Source: JAVVHE01 sp032249695
Lineage (GTDB): Bacteria > Pseudomonadota > Alphaproteobacteria > Sphingomonadales > Sphingomonadaceae
DNA length: 64,000 nucleotides
Assembly (NCBI GenBank): GCA_032249695.1
Contig: JAVVHE010000015.1
Coordinates: forward strand, 7,519-71,518
Direction: 5' to 3'
The notes beneath the pieces were generated by a model. It saw nothing but the letters and a program-made list of their open reading frames with translations. It had not been told where the DNA came from and made no database searches. The stretch's first letter is position 1. The number at the start of each line of letters is the position of its first letter. Position numbers and translations under genes: made by a program. Positions 52,665-61,030 of this stretch are shown here, piece after piece.

Positions 52665-53504
52665 CTACAATGAAAGGCCAGGCTCGCGCGCGTCATAGCC
52701 CAGCGCTCGCATTTCGGCACCGCAGCCATCGGCGAGCAGCGCGCGCAACTCGGGGGTCCAGCGGAACGGTTTCAGCCGGGCGATACGGCGCGAGGCGAGG
52801 ATCGCGGTCGAGCGCGGCCGTATCGAAATGATTCGCGCCCAGCGCGCCTCGGCCAGGCTGGTCCATGCCGCGGGCAGCAGCGGATCGCACAGCGCCGGCG
52901 CTTCGTTCAGCAGCGCCGCGATCCGCAGCGTCGTGCCGAGCGGATCGGCGAGAATGTCCTCATAGGGCAGCACAAGTGGCGGCGGCCGATCGAGGATCGC
53001 ACAGGTCTGCCGCGCCCAGGCGGCGGCCTCGTGCCGTACGAATTCGGGCGCGGGCGGCGGCGGCCCCAGCCCGCGCGCCGCCCCGGTATGATTGAGCGCC
53101 CAGATCGACGGCAGCACCGCAACCGGATCGCGCACCGCGTGAATGACCGTTCCGCGATCGCGAACCCAGCTCATCAGCGGATTTACTGGCGCCCCCAGCC
53201 ATTCCAACCAGTGATGCGTCTTGATGATCGGCCGGGGCGCGCGGCGCAGTGCACGCAGCTCCGCAGCGGGCGGGGCCGAGCCGGCGACCGCGGCGTCCAG
53301 CCGGCAATAGAGCGCCGACATGCACTCGCCGGGCCATTTCCAGCTGGCAAATGCCGGGAATTGCCGCCGGATGAGGTCGATCGTCAGATGCGTGCCCGAA
53401 CGGCCGAAGCTGGAAATGACGACCGGATCTCCCGGGCCGCCGCCGTCGCCGTCGCCGACGGTGGGAGGGCCGATGAGCGCGGGAGCGATACGTTCGAACT
53501 CCAT
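52665..53504 (-). CDS. Sulfotransferase-domain protein
   Basis: 279 residues. The 5'-phosphosulfate loop is ISSFGRSGTHLTIDLIRRQ near residue 32, close to the usual S-F-P-R-S-G-T. The 3'-phosphate motif is visible as VIHAVRDPVAVLPS, and a central KTHHWLEWL could provide a catalytic His. It should transfer sulfate from PAPS to a hydroxyl or amine group. The acceptor is unknown; the nearest candidate polymer is the XrtA exopolysaccharide, but the genes are not linked. It lies 145 bases upstream of holB. Confidence 0.83.
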   Translation of the reverse strand: MEFERIAPALIGPPTVGDGDGGGPGDPVVISSFGRSGTHLTIDLIRRQFPAFASWKWPGECMSALYCRLDAAVAGSAPPAAELRALRRAPRPIIKTHHWLEWLGAPVNPLMSWVRDRGTVIHAVRDPVAVLPSIWALNHTGAARGLGPPPPAPEFVRHEAAAWARQTCAILDRPPPLVLPYEDILADPLGTTLRIAALLNEAPALCDPLLPAAWTSLAEARWARIISIRPRSTAILASRRIARLKPFRWTPELRALLADGCGAEMRALGYDAREPGLSL

Positions 53505-53580
53505 CCGTCACCTCCGCGTATGTTACGCGGGAGTGACGGATCGCCCCCGAGGTTTTACGTAATTTTCATGTCGGTTGCGC

Positions 53581-55038
53581 TCATGCCAGCATTGTCAGCG
53601 GTTGTTCGACTAGTCCGCGGAATGCCTGCATCAGCTGCGCGCCGACCGCACCGTCGATCGCTCGGTGATCGAAGCTGCCCGTGGCGGTCATGATCGTCGC
53701 TGGCACGATCGCGTCGCCGTCCACCCACGGCCGCCGTTCGCCGGCGCCGACCGCGAGGATCATGCCCTGCGGCGGGTTGATCACCGCTTCAAACTGCTTG
53801 ATGCCGTACATGCCGAGATTGCTGAGGCTGGCGGTGCCGCCCTGATATTCATGCGGCTGCAGCTTGCCGTCCTTGGCTCGCGCCGCGAGCTCCTTCATGC
53901 GCATCGCGATTTCAGAAACGCGGATCTGGTCGGCGCCCGTGATGATCGGCGTGATCAGCCCTGCCGGGATCGCGACCGCGACCGAGATGTCGGCGCGACC
54001 AAACTTCAGCAGGCTGTCGCCGGTGAAGCTAACATTGGCATCCGGCACTTGTCGCAGCGCGAGCGCAAGCGCCTTGATCAGCAGATCGTTGACGCTGAGC
54101 TTGACTCCCTGGCCGTCGAGGCTGGCGTTCAATTCCCCGCGCAGCTTCAAGAGCGCATCGAGGCGCACGTCGACCGCGAGATAATAATGCGGGACGGTTT
54201 GCTTCGATTCGGTCAGCCGCCTGGCGATGACCTTGCGCATGTTGGAAAGCTTGACCGCCTGGTGGGGGATGTCCGCCGCCTCGGCGGGCAAGCCAGCTGG
54301 TGACTCTGGCGCGGGCGCGGGCGCCTTGACCCCTCCACCACCCGGCTGCGCCGCGCGGTCGGGCGTCCCCGGCGGGGGAGGAGAGGGTTGGGCCGCGCGT
54401 TTTTCCTCTCCCGACGCTTCACGGGAACCGCCGGCCGCTTGGCCGGCGATGGGGCGTGCCGCCGACGCGCTGGCACCCGCCGCATCCACATCGGCCTTGA
54501 CGATCCGTCCGCCCGGCCCCGATCCGGTCAGCGCGGAAAGCTCGATTCCTCGCAGCTCCGCCAGCCGCTTGGCCAGCGGCGACGCCTTGACCCTCTCCGC
54601 CCCCGCAGGGGGAGGGGAGGTGTTCGCCGCGACCTCGCCGCCGTCCTGCGCCACAAACCCACCGGCCGGTGCCGCGGCCACCTCCCCGTTCCGAAGAGCG
54701 GTTCCGGTCGGCGCTGCGCCCGGTCCATCCCCGGCTAGGCGAGGAGGCGAGGCGTTAGCCTCGCCGGTTGCGTCGAAGGCGCCAACATCTTCGCCCTCGC
54801 CCTCGGCCGCGATGACCGCGATCAGCGCCCCGACCTTCACGTCCTCGGTCCCGTCCGGCACGACGATCCGGGTCAGCGTGCCCTCGTCGATGGCTTCCAC
54901 CTCCATCGTTGCCTTGTCGGTCTCGATCTCGGCCAGCACGTCGCCGGGCTTCACGGGGTCACCCTGCTTTTTCAGCCAGCGCGAGAGCGTGCCGGCCTCC
55001 ATTGTGGGCGAAAGCGCTGGCATCAGGATGTCGGGCAT
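53581..55038 (-). CDS. pdhC: Pyruvate dehydrogenase E2, dihydrolipoamide acetyltransferase
   Basis: 485 residues. Lipoyl domain at the N terminus with the modified Lys in EIETDKATMEVEAIDE (residue ~43); a Pro/Ala linker; peripheral subunit-binding domain ASPLAKRLAELRGIELSAL plus GSGPGGRIVKADVD; and catalytic domain with LSNLGMYGIKQFEAVINPP and the active site His of SFDHRAIDGAVGAQ. It transfers acetyl from lipoamide to CoA. The linker regions at ~85-145 and ~190-245 are enlarged and contain palindromic DNA repeats. It is the last gene of the pyruvate dehydrogenase run. Confidence 0.95.
   Translation of the reverse strand: MPDILMPALSPTMEAGTLSRWLKKQGDPVKPGDVLAEIETDKATMEVEAIDEGTLTRIVVPDGTEDVKVGALIAVIAAEGEGEDVGAFDATGEANASPPRLAGDGPGAAPTGTALRNGEVAAAPAGGFVAQDGGEVAANTSPPPAGAERVKASPLAKRLAELRGIELSALTGSGPGGRIVKADVDAAGASASAARPIAGQAAGGSREASGEEKRAAQPSPPPPGTPDRAAQPGGGGVKAPAPAPESPAGLPAEAADIPHQAVKLSNMRKVIARRLTESKQTVPHYYLAVDVRLDALLKLRGELNASLDGQGVKLSVNDLLIKALALALRQVPDANVSFTGDSLLKFGRADISVAVAIPAGLITPIITGADQIRVSEIAMRMKELAARAKDGKLQPHEYQGGTASLSNLGMYGIKQFEAVINPPQGMILAVGAGERRPWVDGDAIVPATIMTATGSFDHRAIDGAVGAQLMQAFRGLVEQPLTMLA
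54429..54448. repeat. Perfect 8-bp hairpin in the pdhC linker
   Basis: CGCCGGCC, loop GCTT, GGCCGGCG. It lies in the second interdomain linker of E2, in a region without conserved residues. Its form (8-9 bp stem, 4-base loop) matches the hairpin in the acyl ligase gene at 23716-23737. Confidence 0.6.
54746..54765. repeat. Perfect 8-bp hairpin in the first pdhC linker
   Basis: GGCGAGGC, loop GTTA, GCCTCGCC. It is in the first interdomain linker of E2 and has the same stem and loop size as the other embedded hairpins. Between the two pdhC hairpins, CCCTCTCCGCCCCC (54594-54607) is followed by GCA and an imperfect GGGGGAGGGGAGG, a longer palindrome of the same flavour. Confidence 0.6.
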
Positions 55039-55143
55039 AAGGCCTCGGTCAGATTGGCGGTTCCGGGTTGCTTAGCGCCGCGGCGGGTGGCGCGGGAAGC
55101 CGCTTCGTGAACGCGTGGCGTGCAGCCCGAGAGGCAGTGGCGC

Positions 55144-55401
55144 TTAGGAGCAACCAACGTAGGGCGTGCCATCGGGCTCGCAGCCGCCGACGCAGCTGCG
55201 GCCTTCCGGGCACTGGCAGGTGGCGACGCGGGCGTTGCCGTTCGCGTCGAAGCATGTCTGCACGCAGAGCGTGGGGTCGCCGCCGGCCGCGCTCTTCGCG
55301 CGGGGCGTAATCTGCCGCGAGATGGTGATCCCGTCCATCGTCACCTTCACCCCGACGCTGATCGTGCCACCGTCGGCCAAGCTGAACTTCTGGCTATGCA
55401 T
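55144..55401 (-). CDS. Small Cys-rich protein of unknown function
   Basis: 85 residues with seven Cys, all in the C-terminal 45: LCVQTCFDANG, ATCQCPEGRSCVGG and GCEPDGTPYVGCS. The N-terminal half is beta-like (SLADGGTISVGVKVTMDGI) without a signal peptide. The ATG at 55399-55401 has GGGAGGT six bases upstream, one of the strongest ribosome sites in the window, so I consider it real. It lies between pdhB (24 bases upstream) and pdhC on the same strand. The Cys pairs could bind metal or form disulfides. No family recognised. Confidence 0.7.
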   Translation of the reverse strand: MHSQKFSLADGGTISVGVKVTMDGITISRQITPRAKSAAGGDPTLCVQTCFDANGNARVATCQCPEGRSCVGGCEPDGTPYVGCS

Positions 55402-55425
55402 CGGCCACCTCCCATGCGAGCGACA

Positions 55426-56946
55426 TCATCGGTAGCACACCGTTTTCACCGCCTTGACCACGTCGTCGACCTTGATCAGTGCGGCTTTCTCCAGATTGGC
55501 GGCGTATGGGAGCGGCACGTCGGCGTTGGTCACGCGCGCCACCGGCGCGTCGAGGTGATCGAAGCCGTCCTCCATCGCCACCATCGCCAGCTCGGACGCG
55601 ATCGAGCAGACCAGAAACCCTTCCTCGACCACGACCATACGATTGGTCTTCTTCAGCGACTCGATGACCGTCTCGCGGTCGAGCGGGCGGAGTGTGCGGA
55701 GGTCGATCACCTCGGCCTCGATGCCCTCGGCGGCTAGCTTGGTCGCGGCGTCGAGCGCGACGCCCACGCCGATCGTGTAGCTGACGATCGTCACGTCGCG
55801 GCCCGGCCGGACGACCCGCGCCTTGCCGATCGGCAGGACGAAGTCGTCCAGCTTCGGTACGTCGAACGTCTGGCCGTAGAGCAGCTCGTTCTCAAGGAAC
55901 ACGACCGGATCGGCGGTGCGGATCGCCGCCTTGAGCAGTCCCTTGGCGTCGGCGGCCGAATAGGGAGCGATAACGATCAGGCCGGGGACGCTGGCGTACC
56001 ACGGCGCAAAATTCTGACTGTGCTGCGCGGCGACGCGGCTGGCGGCCCCGTTCGGCCCGCGGAACACGATCGGCGTGCGCATCTGGCCGCCGCTCATGTA
56101 ATTGGTCTTTGCGGCCGAGTTGATGATGTGGTCGATCGCCTGAAGCGCGAAGTTGAACGTCATGAACTCGACCACCGGCTTCAGCCCACCCATCGCCGCG
56201 CCGACGCCGAGACCTGCGAAACCATACTCGGTGATCGGCGTATCGATGACACGCTTCGGGCCAAATTCCTGCAGCAGGTTCTGGGTTACCTTGTAGGCGC
56301 CCTGATATTCGGCGACCTCCTCGCCCATTACGAACACCGTGGGGTCGCGCCGCATTTCCTCGGCCATGGCGTCGCGCAGCGCCTCGCGAACGGTCTGGCG
56401 GATGGTCTCGGTGCCGGCGGGGACTGCGGGCGTCACTTGAAGCGAGGCGGGAGCGGCGCCCGTGGGGCTTTGCCGGGCGGAGGCCTGGTTGGTCGATGCT
56501 TCCTCGGGCGCTTTGGTCGGCGGAGCGCCGCGCGTCGCGGGAGCGAAGGGTTGTGCCGCGGTCTTGTCGACTGGAGGAGGCGAGGTGGGGGCGGTGTTCT
56601 GGGTTGGCGACGACCCGCCGTCTCCCGGTTCGCTGTGCGCGCCGCCCTCTCCTGCGTGGGGGCGAGGGACTGGCGCTTCACCGCTAGAGCGAGGGGCGTC
56701 ATCACCCTCGAGCGCAATCACCGCGATCGTCGTCCCGACCTTCACGCCGTCCGACCCACCCTGTACCAGGATTCGCGCGAGCGTGCCGCCCTCGTCGGCC
56801 TCAAGCTCCATCGTCGCCTTGTCGGTCTCGATCTCGGCGAGCACGTCGCCTGGCTTCACCGCGTCGCCCTCGGCCTTCAGCCAGCGGGCAAGCGTGCCCT
56901 CCTCCATCGTCGGGCTCATCGCGGGAAGCTTCACTTCAAACGGCAT
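55426..56946 (-). CDS. pdhB: Pyruvate dehydrogenase E1 beta subunit with N-terminal lipoyl domain
   Basis: 506 residues from the ATG at 56944-56946. An N-terminal lipoyl domain (MPFEVKLPAMSPTMEEGTL, Lys in EIETDKATMELE) is followed by a long Pro/Ala/Thr-rich linker (~90-180) and the transketolase-like E1 beta domain from ~185 (ALRDAMAEEMRRDPTVFVM, GFAGLGVGAAMGGLKPVVE, RTPIVFRGPNGA). A lipoyl domain on E1 beta is known in alphaproteobacteria. The linker encodes more CCCTC-type palindromic DNA (around 56640-56665). With PdhA it decarboxylates pyruvate using thiamine diphosphate. Confidence 0.95.
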   Translation of the reverse strand: MPFEVKLPAMSPTMEEGTLARWLKAEGDAVKPGDVLAEIETDKATMELEADEGGTLARILVQGGSDGVKVGTTIAVIALEGDDAPRSSGEAPVPRPHAGEGGAHSEPGDGGSSPTQNTAPTSPPPVDKTAAQPFAPATRGAPPTKAPEEASTNQASARQSPTGAAPASLQVTPAVPAGTETIRQTVREALRDAMAEEMRRDPTVFVMGEEVAEYQGAYKVTQNLLQEFGPKRVIDTPITEYGFAGLGVGAAMGGLKPVVEFMTFNFALQAIDHIINSAAKTNYMSGGQMRTPIVFRGPNGAASRVAAQHSQNFAPWYASVPGLIVIAPYSAADAKGLLKAAIRTADPVVFLENELLYGQTFDVPKLDDFVLPIGKARVVRPGRDVTIVSYTIGVGVALDAATKLAAEGIEAEVIDLRTLRPLDRETVIESLKKTNRMVVVEEGFLVCSIASELAMVAMEDGFDHLDAPVARVTNADVPLPYAANLEKAALIKVDDVVKAVKTVCYR

Positions 56947-57044
56947 CAGGCAATCACTCCGCCGGGATCGACGCATGCGGTATTCCTCGTGCAGTAGCGG
57001 CTCTTCATAGTCAGGACCTGACGCCGATTTGGCAAACGAGAAAG

Positions 57045-57314
57045 TCACCCGCACGCAACTGGTCTTGCGTTCATGCCTGAGTTCGTAGCGGACTCTACGC
57101 TAAAGACTACCGAGTCGACGGCGTCACGGACACAGTCGATTGCTCCGTCGAGATCCAGCTTCGATACGATCCGCGGACGCTCTCTTGCCTGCTTAGTCAG
57201 ATCCTGCGTCCACGGGTTTAAATAGGACTCGATCAAATCGCTGGACAAAGCGGGCAAGGTTTGGCTGACGACGTGACAAACAAATCGCTCTTCCGGACTT
57301 TCTGCCAGCAACAT
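57045..57314 (-). CDS. Small protein of unknown function, coupled to pdhA
   Basis: 89 residues. The ATG at 57312-57314 overlaps the pdhA stop as TAATG, and a GGAG within the pdhA end is nine bases upstream, so translation is probably coupled. The sequence begins LLAESPEERFVCHVVSQTL and includes IESYLNPWTQDLTKQARER. No signal peptide, membrane helix or known motif is seen. The base composition is visibly richer in A and T than the flanking pdh genes, which suggests later acquisition. The gap to pdhB is 98 bases. Confidence 0.6.
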   Translation of the reverse strand: MLLAESPEERFVCHVVSQTLPALSSDLIESYLNPWTQDLTKQARERPRIVSKLDLDGAIDCVRDAVDSVVFSVESATNSGMNARPVACG

Positions 57315-58342
57315 TAGTAGCGCTCCACCAGCACGTCAGTATGCAGTTCGGAAAGGTCGGGTTCAGTCGACTGTTCCGCAAAGTCGGCGGCCTCGGCAAC
57401 GACGGTGCGGATCTCCTTGTCGATGTCCTTCAACTGCGCTTCAGCCACCCCGGCGGCTTCCAGATCGCGCTTCAGCCCCTCGATCGGGTCGGATTTCTCG
57501 CGCATCTCGCTGACTTCCTCGCGGCTGCGGTATTTGGCCGGGTCGCTCATCGAATGGCCGCGATAGCGGTACGTCTTCATTTCCAGGATCAGCGGGCCGT
57601 TGCCCTCGCGCACCCACGCCAGCGCCGCTTCGGCCGCGCCCCACACGTCGAGCACGTCCATGCCGTTCACTTGCGCGCCGGGGATGCGAAAGCTTTCGCC
57701 GCGTCGACACAGCATCTGCTCGGCGCTGCTCCGGTTGACTGAAGTGCCCATCGCGTACTGGTTGTTCTCGATTACATAAAGCACGGGCAGCTTCCACAGC
57801 TCCGCCATGTTGAAGCTCTCGTAAACCTGGCCCTGATTCGCTGCACCGTCGCCGAAATAGGCGAGCGCGACTCCGCCATCATCGCGATACTTGTGCGCGA
57901 ACGCCAGCCCCGTCCCGATCGGCACCTGCGCGCCGACAATGCCATGACCGCCGTAAAAGCGGTGCTCGACCGAGAACATGTGCATCGAGCCGCCCTTGCC
58001 CTTGCTGATGCCGCCGGCGCGGCCGGTCAGCTCGGCCATCACCGCCTTCGCCGGGATGCCGCAGGCGAGCATATGGCCGTGGTCGCGGTAGCCGGTCACG
58101 ACGCTGTCGTTCGGTCCCTGCGCGGCCTGGATGCCGGTCACCACCGCTTCCTGCCCGATGTAGAGGTGGCAGAAGCCGCCAATGAGCCCGAGGCCGTACA
58201 TTTGGCCCGCGCGCTCCTCAAAGCGGCGAATGAGCAGCATCTCGCGGTAAAGCTTCAGCATCTCCTCCGCGCTTGCAGCCTTGCGACCGAAAGGCGGGGC
58301 TGCAGGGCGCGGCGGGTCCGCCGCCAGGGGCTTTTTGGCCAT
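57314..58342 (-). CDS. pdhA: Pyruvate dehydrogenase E1 alpha subunit
   Basis: 342 residues. Thiamine-diphosphate motif G-D-G...N-N is visible as FGDGAANQGQVYE and VLYVIENNQYAMGT. Other signatures are GGFCHLYIGQEAVVTGIQ, KGKGGSMHMFS and the phosphorylation-loop analogue YRYRGHSMSDPAKYRSREE. It starts 33 bases after ftsB, in the conserved order ftsB-pdhA-pdhB, and its stop overlaps the start of a small unknown ORF. Together with PdhB and PdhC it links glycolysis to the citrate cycle. Confidence 0.96.
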   Translation of the reverse strand: MAKKPLAADPPRPAAPPFGRKAASAEEMLKLYREMLLIRRFEERAGQMYGLGLIGGFCHLYIGQEAVVTGIQAAQGPNDSVVTGYRDHGHMLACGIPAKAVMAELTGRAGGISKGKGGSMHMFSVEHRFYGGHGIVGAQVPIGTGLAFAHKYRDDGGVALAYFGDGAANQGQVYESFNMAELWKLPVLYVIENNQYAMGTSVNRSSAEQMLCRRGESFRIPGAQVNGMDVLDVWGAAEAALAWVREGNGPLILEMKTYRYRGHSMSDPAKYRSREEVSEMREKSDPIEGLKRDLEAAGVAEAQLKDIDKEIRTVVAEAADFAEQSTEPDLSELHTDVLVERY

Positions 58343-58375
58343 GCCACCGGCTCTACGCGCCGGGTGTGCGGCGGT

Positions 58376-58699
58376 TCAACCCCCGGAGGGCAGCGGCACC
58401 ACGACCTCGTCGGGCCGCACCAGCCCGAGCCGGTCGCGAACCAGTTCGTCGGCATAGTCGGGATCGATCCTGCGCGGATCGAGCAGCTTGACGCGATGCT
58501 GCAAAGCACTTCGCGCAGCGCGGACCCGCGCGGCCTCGGCGGCTAACGCCTGCGCCTCCGCGCGATAGCCACCCCACGCGATCAGCCCCGTTTCAGAAAA
58601 TACCGCGTTCGCACCGAAGTAGAGTGTCAGCAGCGCAGCCGCAGCCGGAACTGCAGCGGCGCCGAGCCGGTCACGAAGCGTGGGACGCGCACGAGCCAT
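58376..58699 (-). CDS. ftsB: Septum formation initiator FtsB/DivIC
   Basis: 107 residues from the ATG at 58697-58699. A single transmembrane helix (AAVPAAAALLTLYFGANAVF) is followed by a coiled coil (EAQALAAEAARVRAARSAL) and a C-terminal LLDPRRIDPDYADELVRD-type end that is conserved in the family; E-R-L-G-x-x-x-P-x-E appears as DRLGLVRPDE. It bridges FtsL and FtsQ in the divisome. The longer in-frame ORF to 58849 has no conserved residues. Position before pdhA is typical for alphaproteobacteria. Confidence 0.92.
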   Translation of the reverse strand: MARARPTLRDRLGAAAVPAAAALLTLYFGANAVFSETGLIAWGGYRAEAQALAAEAARVRAARSALQHRVKLLDPRRIDPDYADELVRDRLGLVRPDEVVVPLPSGG

Positions 58700-58778
58700 C
58701 CGACCTACCGAATCACAAGCCGATTCGCTGCGCAAGATGCGCTGCGGCGGCTCGAGTCGAAACGATTCTCTGGCGCGG

Positions 58779-59930
58779 TCAGCCGAGCTTCCGCAACAAA
58801 CCTTCGTGCAGCGCGACGTTCGCCGGATGGTTCGGCGCGACACGCTCAATCAGCTTGGCCGATTGCGCCTTGTATGCTTCGAAATTCGCGTCGTGCGTCG
58901 CTCGTGCGTGGAGCAGCGCCTTGCCGCCCTCGTCAGCCGCGAAGTCCGGATAATAATAGCCGTACTCCCGCAGCCATGTGCTGTTGTGGATCAGCGGGTA
59001 GGCGCCGTGCAGTACCTCATACCACAAATAATTAAGGCCATTCTGCCAATGGTGCGTGACGATCGCGTCCGCGTGATTTGAGAGGAAATCAGCCGAGACA
59101 TAGCGCAGCTCGAAGGTCATCTTGCCGTCTCGTACCGCGGATAATGCGTTCGCGAAGCTGACGAGGTGCGGGATGTCGCGCTTGGTTGCGGTGTTTGTGA
59201 TGTAGAAAGCCCTGAACTGGTCGGGCTGGGCGCGGTAGGCGGCCTCGCAGACCAGCATCGGTATGTGGCAGGTCTTCATGACCGTGATGTTCGGCTCCAT
59301 CACGCCGACGCGCCATTGTGGTTTGCCTGGCTGGTAGCCGAACTCGCCGCCGGTCTGACCGCGGCGGTTGTCGATGAAGGTCGGCTGCCACACCTGCGGC
59401 ACCTCCTCTACCGACACTCGGTAGAGCGTGCGCGCCCAGCCCGCATAGGTGTGGATGTGCTGCGGCGTCATCCAGATCGAATCGTAATAGCCCAGATCGA
59501 AATAGCGCTCCGCGTCGGTGCGCGGCGGCTTGGCGATGATTGCTTCCATCGAGATCGTCGCGCCGTTGCCGCCCTTATAGCCGACAACCTTGACACCGCG
59601 CGCCTTCAGATCGGCGAGTATCTGGGCGTCGAGCGAGGCGCCAATGACGATCACATAGTCCAGATCGTCGATGACTTGCGGCGTACGGACAACGGGAACG
59701 CCGTCCATGCCGATATTGGGAGGCCACTCGCGAAACTCGTCCTCGCCGTGGTTGAGGAGGTAGACGCGGCGGCAGCCGGGCGCGGCGGCAAATAGCTGGT
59801 ACAGGAAAATGACGTTCTGGCGCAGGCCGTTTTCGTATAGGCCCATCTCGCCGCCCTTGCTGACCCAGATGCTGATGCCGACCGAATAGCCGCTCTCTCG
59901 CGGGTTGCGGACGGGGGCGGCGGCGCTCAC
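58779..59930 (-). CDS. DUF2827 glycosyltransferase-like protein, distal copy
   Basis: 383 residues from GTG at 59928-59930, which overlaps the stop of the preceding gene (GTGA). The DUF2827 pattern is clear: VGISIWVSKGGEMGLYENG, NVIFLYQLFAAAPGCRRVY, YDSIWMTPQHIHTYAGWA, QWRVGVMEPNITVMKTCHI and ADAIVTHHWQNGLNYLWY, then YPLIHNSTWLREYGYYYPD. The family is regarded as GT-B-type glycosyltransferases without characterised members known to me. With its sister gene at 61027-62148 and the adhesin it forms a compact module. It ends 79 bases upstream of ftsB. Confidence 0.85.
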   Translation of the reverse strand: MSAAAPVRNPRESGYSVGISIWVSKGGEMGLYENGLRQNVIFLYQLFAAAPGCRRVYLLNHGEDEFREWPPNIGMDGVPVVRTPQVIDDLDYVIVIGASLDAQILADLKARGVKVVGYKGGNGATISMEAIIAKPPRTDAERYFDLGYYDSIWMTPQHIHTYAGWARTLYRVSVEEVPQVWQPTFIDNRRGQTGGEFGYQPGKPQWRVGVMEPNITVMKTCHIPMLVCEAAYRAQPDQFRAFYITNTATKRDIPHLVSFANALSAVRDGKMTFELRYVSADFLSNHADAIVTHHWQNGLNYLWYEVLHGAYPLIHNSTWLREYGYYYPDFAADEGGKALLHARATHDANFEAYKAQSAKLIERVAPNHPANVALHEGLLRKLG

Positions 59931-61030
59931 CCGATCAGCTCTTTCTTGACCGTTACGCAGCCGGCAGGCCCGGCAGGCATCGCGTAGAGCTGCAGGCCGG
60001 GATTGGCCTCGCTGACGGTGACACGGCTGAGGAGCGGCTTGTCGCCAGCGAAGCCGGCGAACACGCGCTTTTTCACTGTCGCGCACGGCTCTGGCCAATA
60101 GATCACCTGGTTGTAGAGGCCCGAGCAGGTGCCGGCGGGCGCGACCACAAGCGTCGTCAGCCGCGTTTGCGGCGTGGTGCTGCCGGGGATGGCGTGCGAG
60201 CCCTCCGCGGTGATGACCGTGGGCCAGCGGTTGGTGTCGGTTCCGAGCGGCTGGATGACGAACTGGACCGGCGCGTTTTCGAATAGGAACTGCCCGGCCT
60301 CGGCGAACACGCGCGCGCAGGCGCGCAGCCCGATTTGATTAAGCGCGACCATCATGCGCTGGACAGTGCCCTGCGCTGCGGGCGCGCGGAACGCGCCGGC
60401 CACGCCCGAGGTCTGTGCACGCGCGTGGAGCGCCAGCGCGGTGATGGCGAGCGCGGCGCCGGCCGCCTGTACGCGACGGCGCAGCGCCGGGCGGCGGCGA
60501 GGGACATCGCCGTCGGACGAGGTGTTGGCGCCGGGCGCATCGGCGGCGCGGCGCGGGGCGGGTGCGGTGGTGTGGAGGGGCGTCGGGGCGGCGGCGTTGT
60601 CTGCGGCGGTGACCAGTTCGGTCCGGGTGGTCGAAGTCCGACCGACTTCGTCGGCGCTTGCCGGTACCGGACTGGCTCCGGCGCACGTCCGGCCCCCTGA
60701 CGGACCACCGACGCTGGCGCGTGGTGTTGAACGCTCAGGCGCTTCCGTGGCTCGGTTCTTCAGCCTTGCGTTGGCGCTGGCGACCGCCAGGCGCAATGCG
60801 CTCGCAACGGCGGGTGCCGGGGCCGCGTCCTCAAGTCCGAGCGCTGCGTGACCTGCGCCCCTGAACAGTGGACCTCGCTCCGACGGTGGAGTGCTGCGGC
60901 TTGGCTGAGGGGCGCACCCTGCCGCCACGTGCCGCCCGAGGCCGAGCGCGCGGCGGGTGAGCGGGCCGCGGCGGCGGACGCGGGGGTGGCGGCGCGCGTG
61001 CGGGTCCGGCTGGTGCGGCGGAGTCGTCAT
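59927..61030 (-). CDS. Single-pass membrane protein of unknown family between two DUF2827 genes
   Basis: 367 residues from the ATG at 61028-61030 (ATGA overlap with the upstream gene). Residues 1-176 are Arg/Pro/Ala/Thr-rich and probably disordered. A basic flank (VPRRRPALRRR) and a hydrophobic stretch VQAAGAALAITALALHA (~187-203) suit a type II membrane anchor. The remaining ~160 residues look like a folded periplasmic domain, with four Cys (LRACARV, GTCSGLY, EPCATVKK, AGCVTVKK) and beta-like sequence such as NAPVQFVIQPLGTDTNRWP. A 7-bp hairpin lies in the N-terminal coding part (60632-60650). No family recognised. Confidence 0.75.
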   Translation of the reverse strand: MTTPPHQPDPHARRHPRVRRRGPLTRRALGLGRHVAAGCAPQPSRSTPPSERGPLFRGAGHAALGLEDAAPAPAVASALRLAVASANARLKNRATEAPERSTPRASVGGPSGGRTCAGASPVPASADEVGRTSTTRTELVTAADNAAAPTPLHTTAPAPRRAADAPGANTSSDGDVPRRRPALRRRVQAAGAALAITALALHARAQTSGVAGAFRAPAAQGTVQRMMVALNQIGLRACARVFAEAGQFLFENAPVQFVIQPLGTDTNRWPTVITAEGSHAIPGSTTPQTRLTTLVVAPAGTCSGLYNQVIYWPEPCATVKKRVFAGFAGDKPLLSRVTVSEANPGLQLYAMPAGPAGCVTVKKELIG

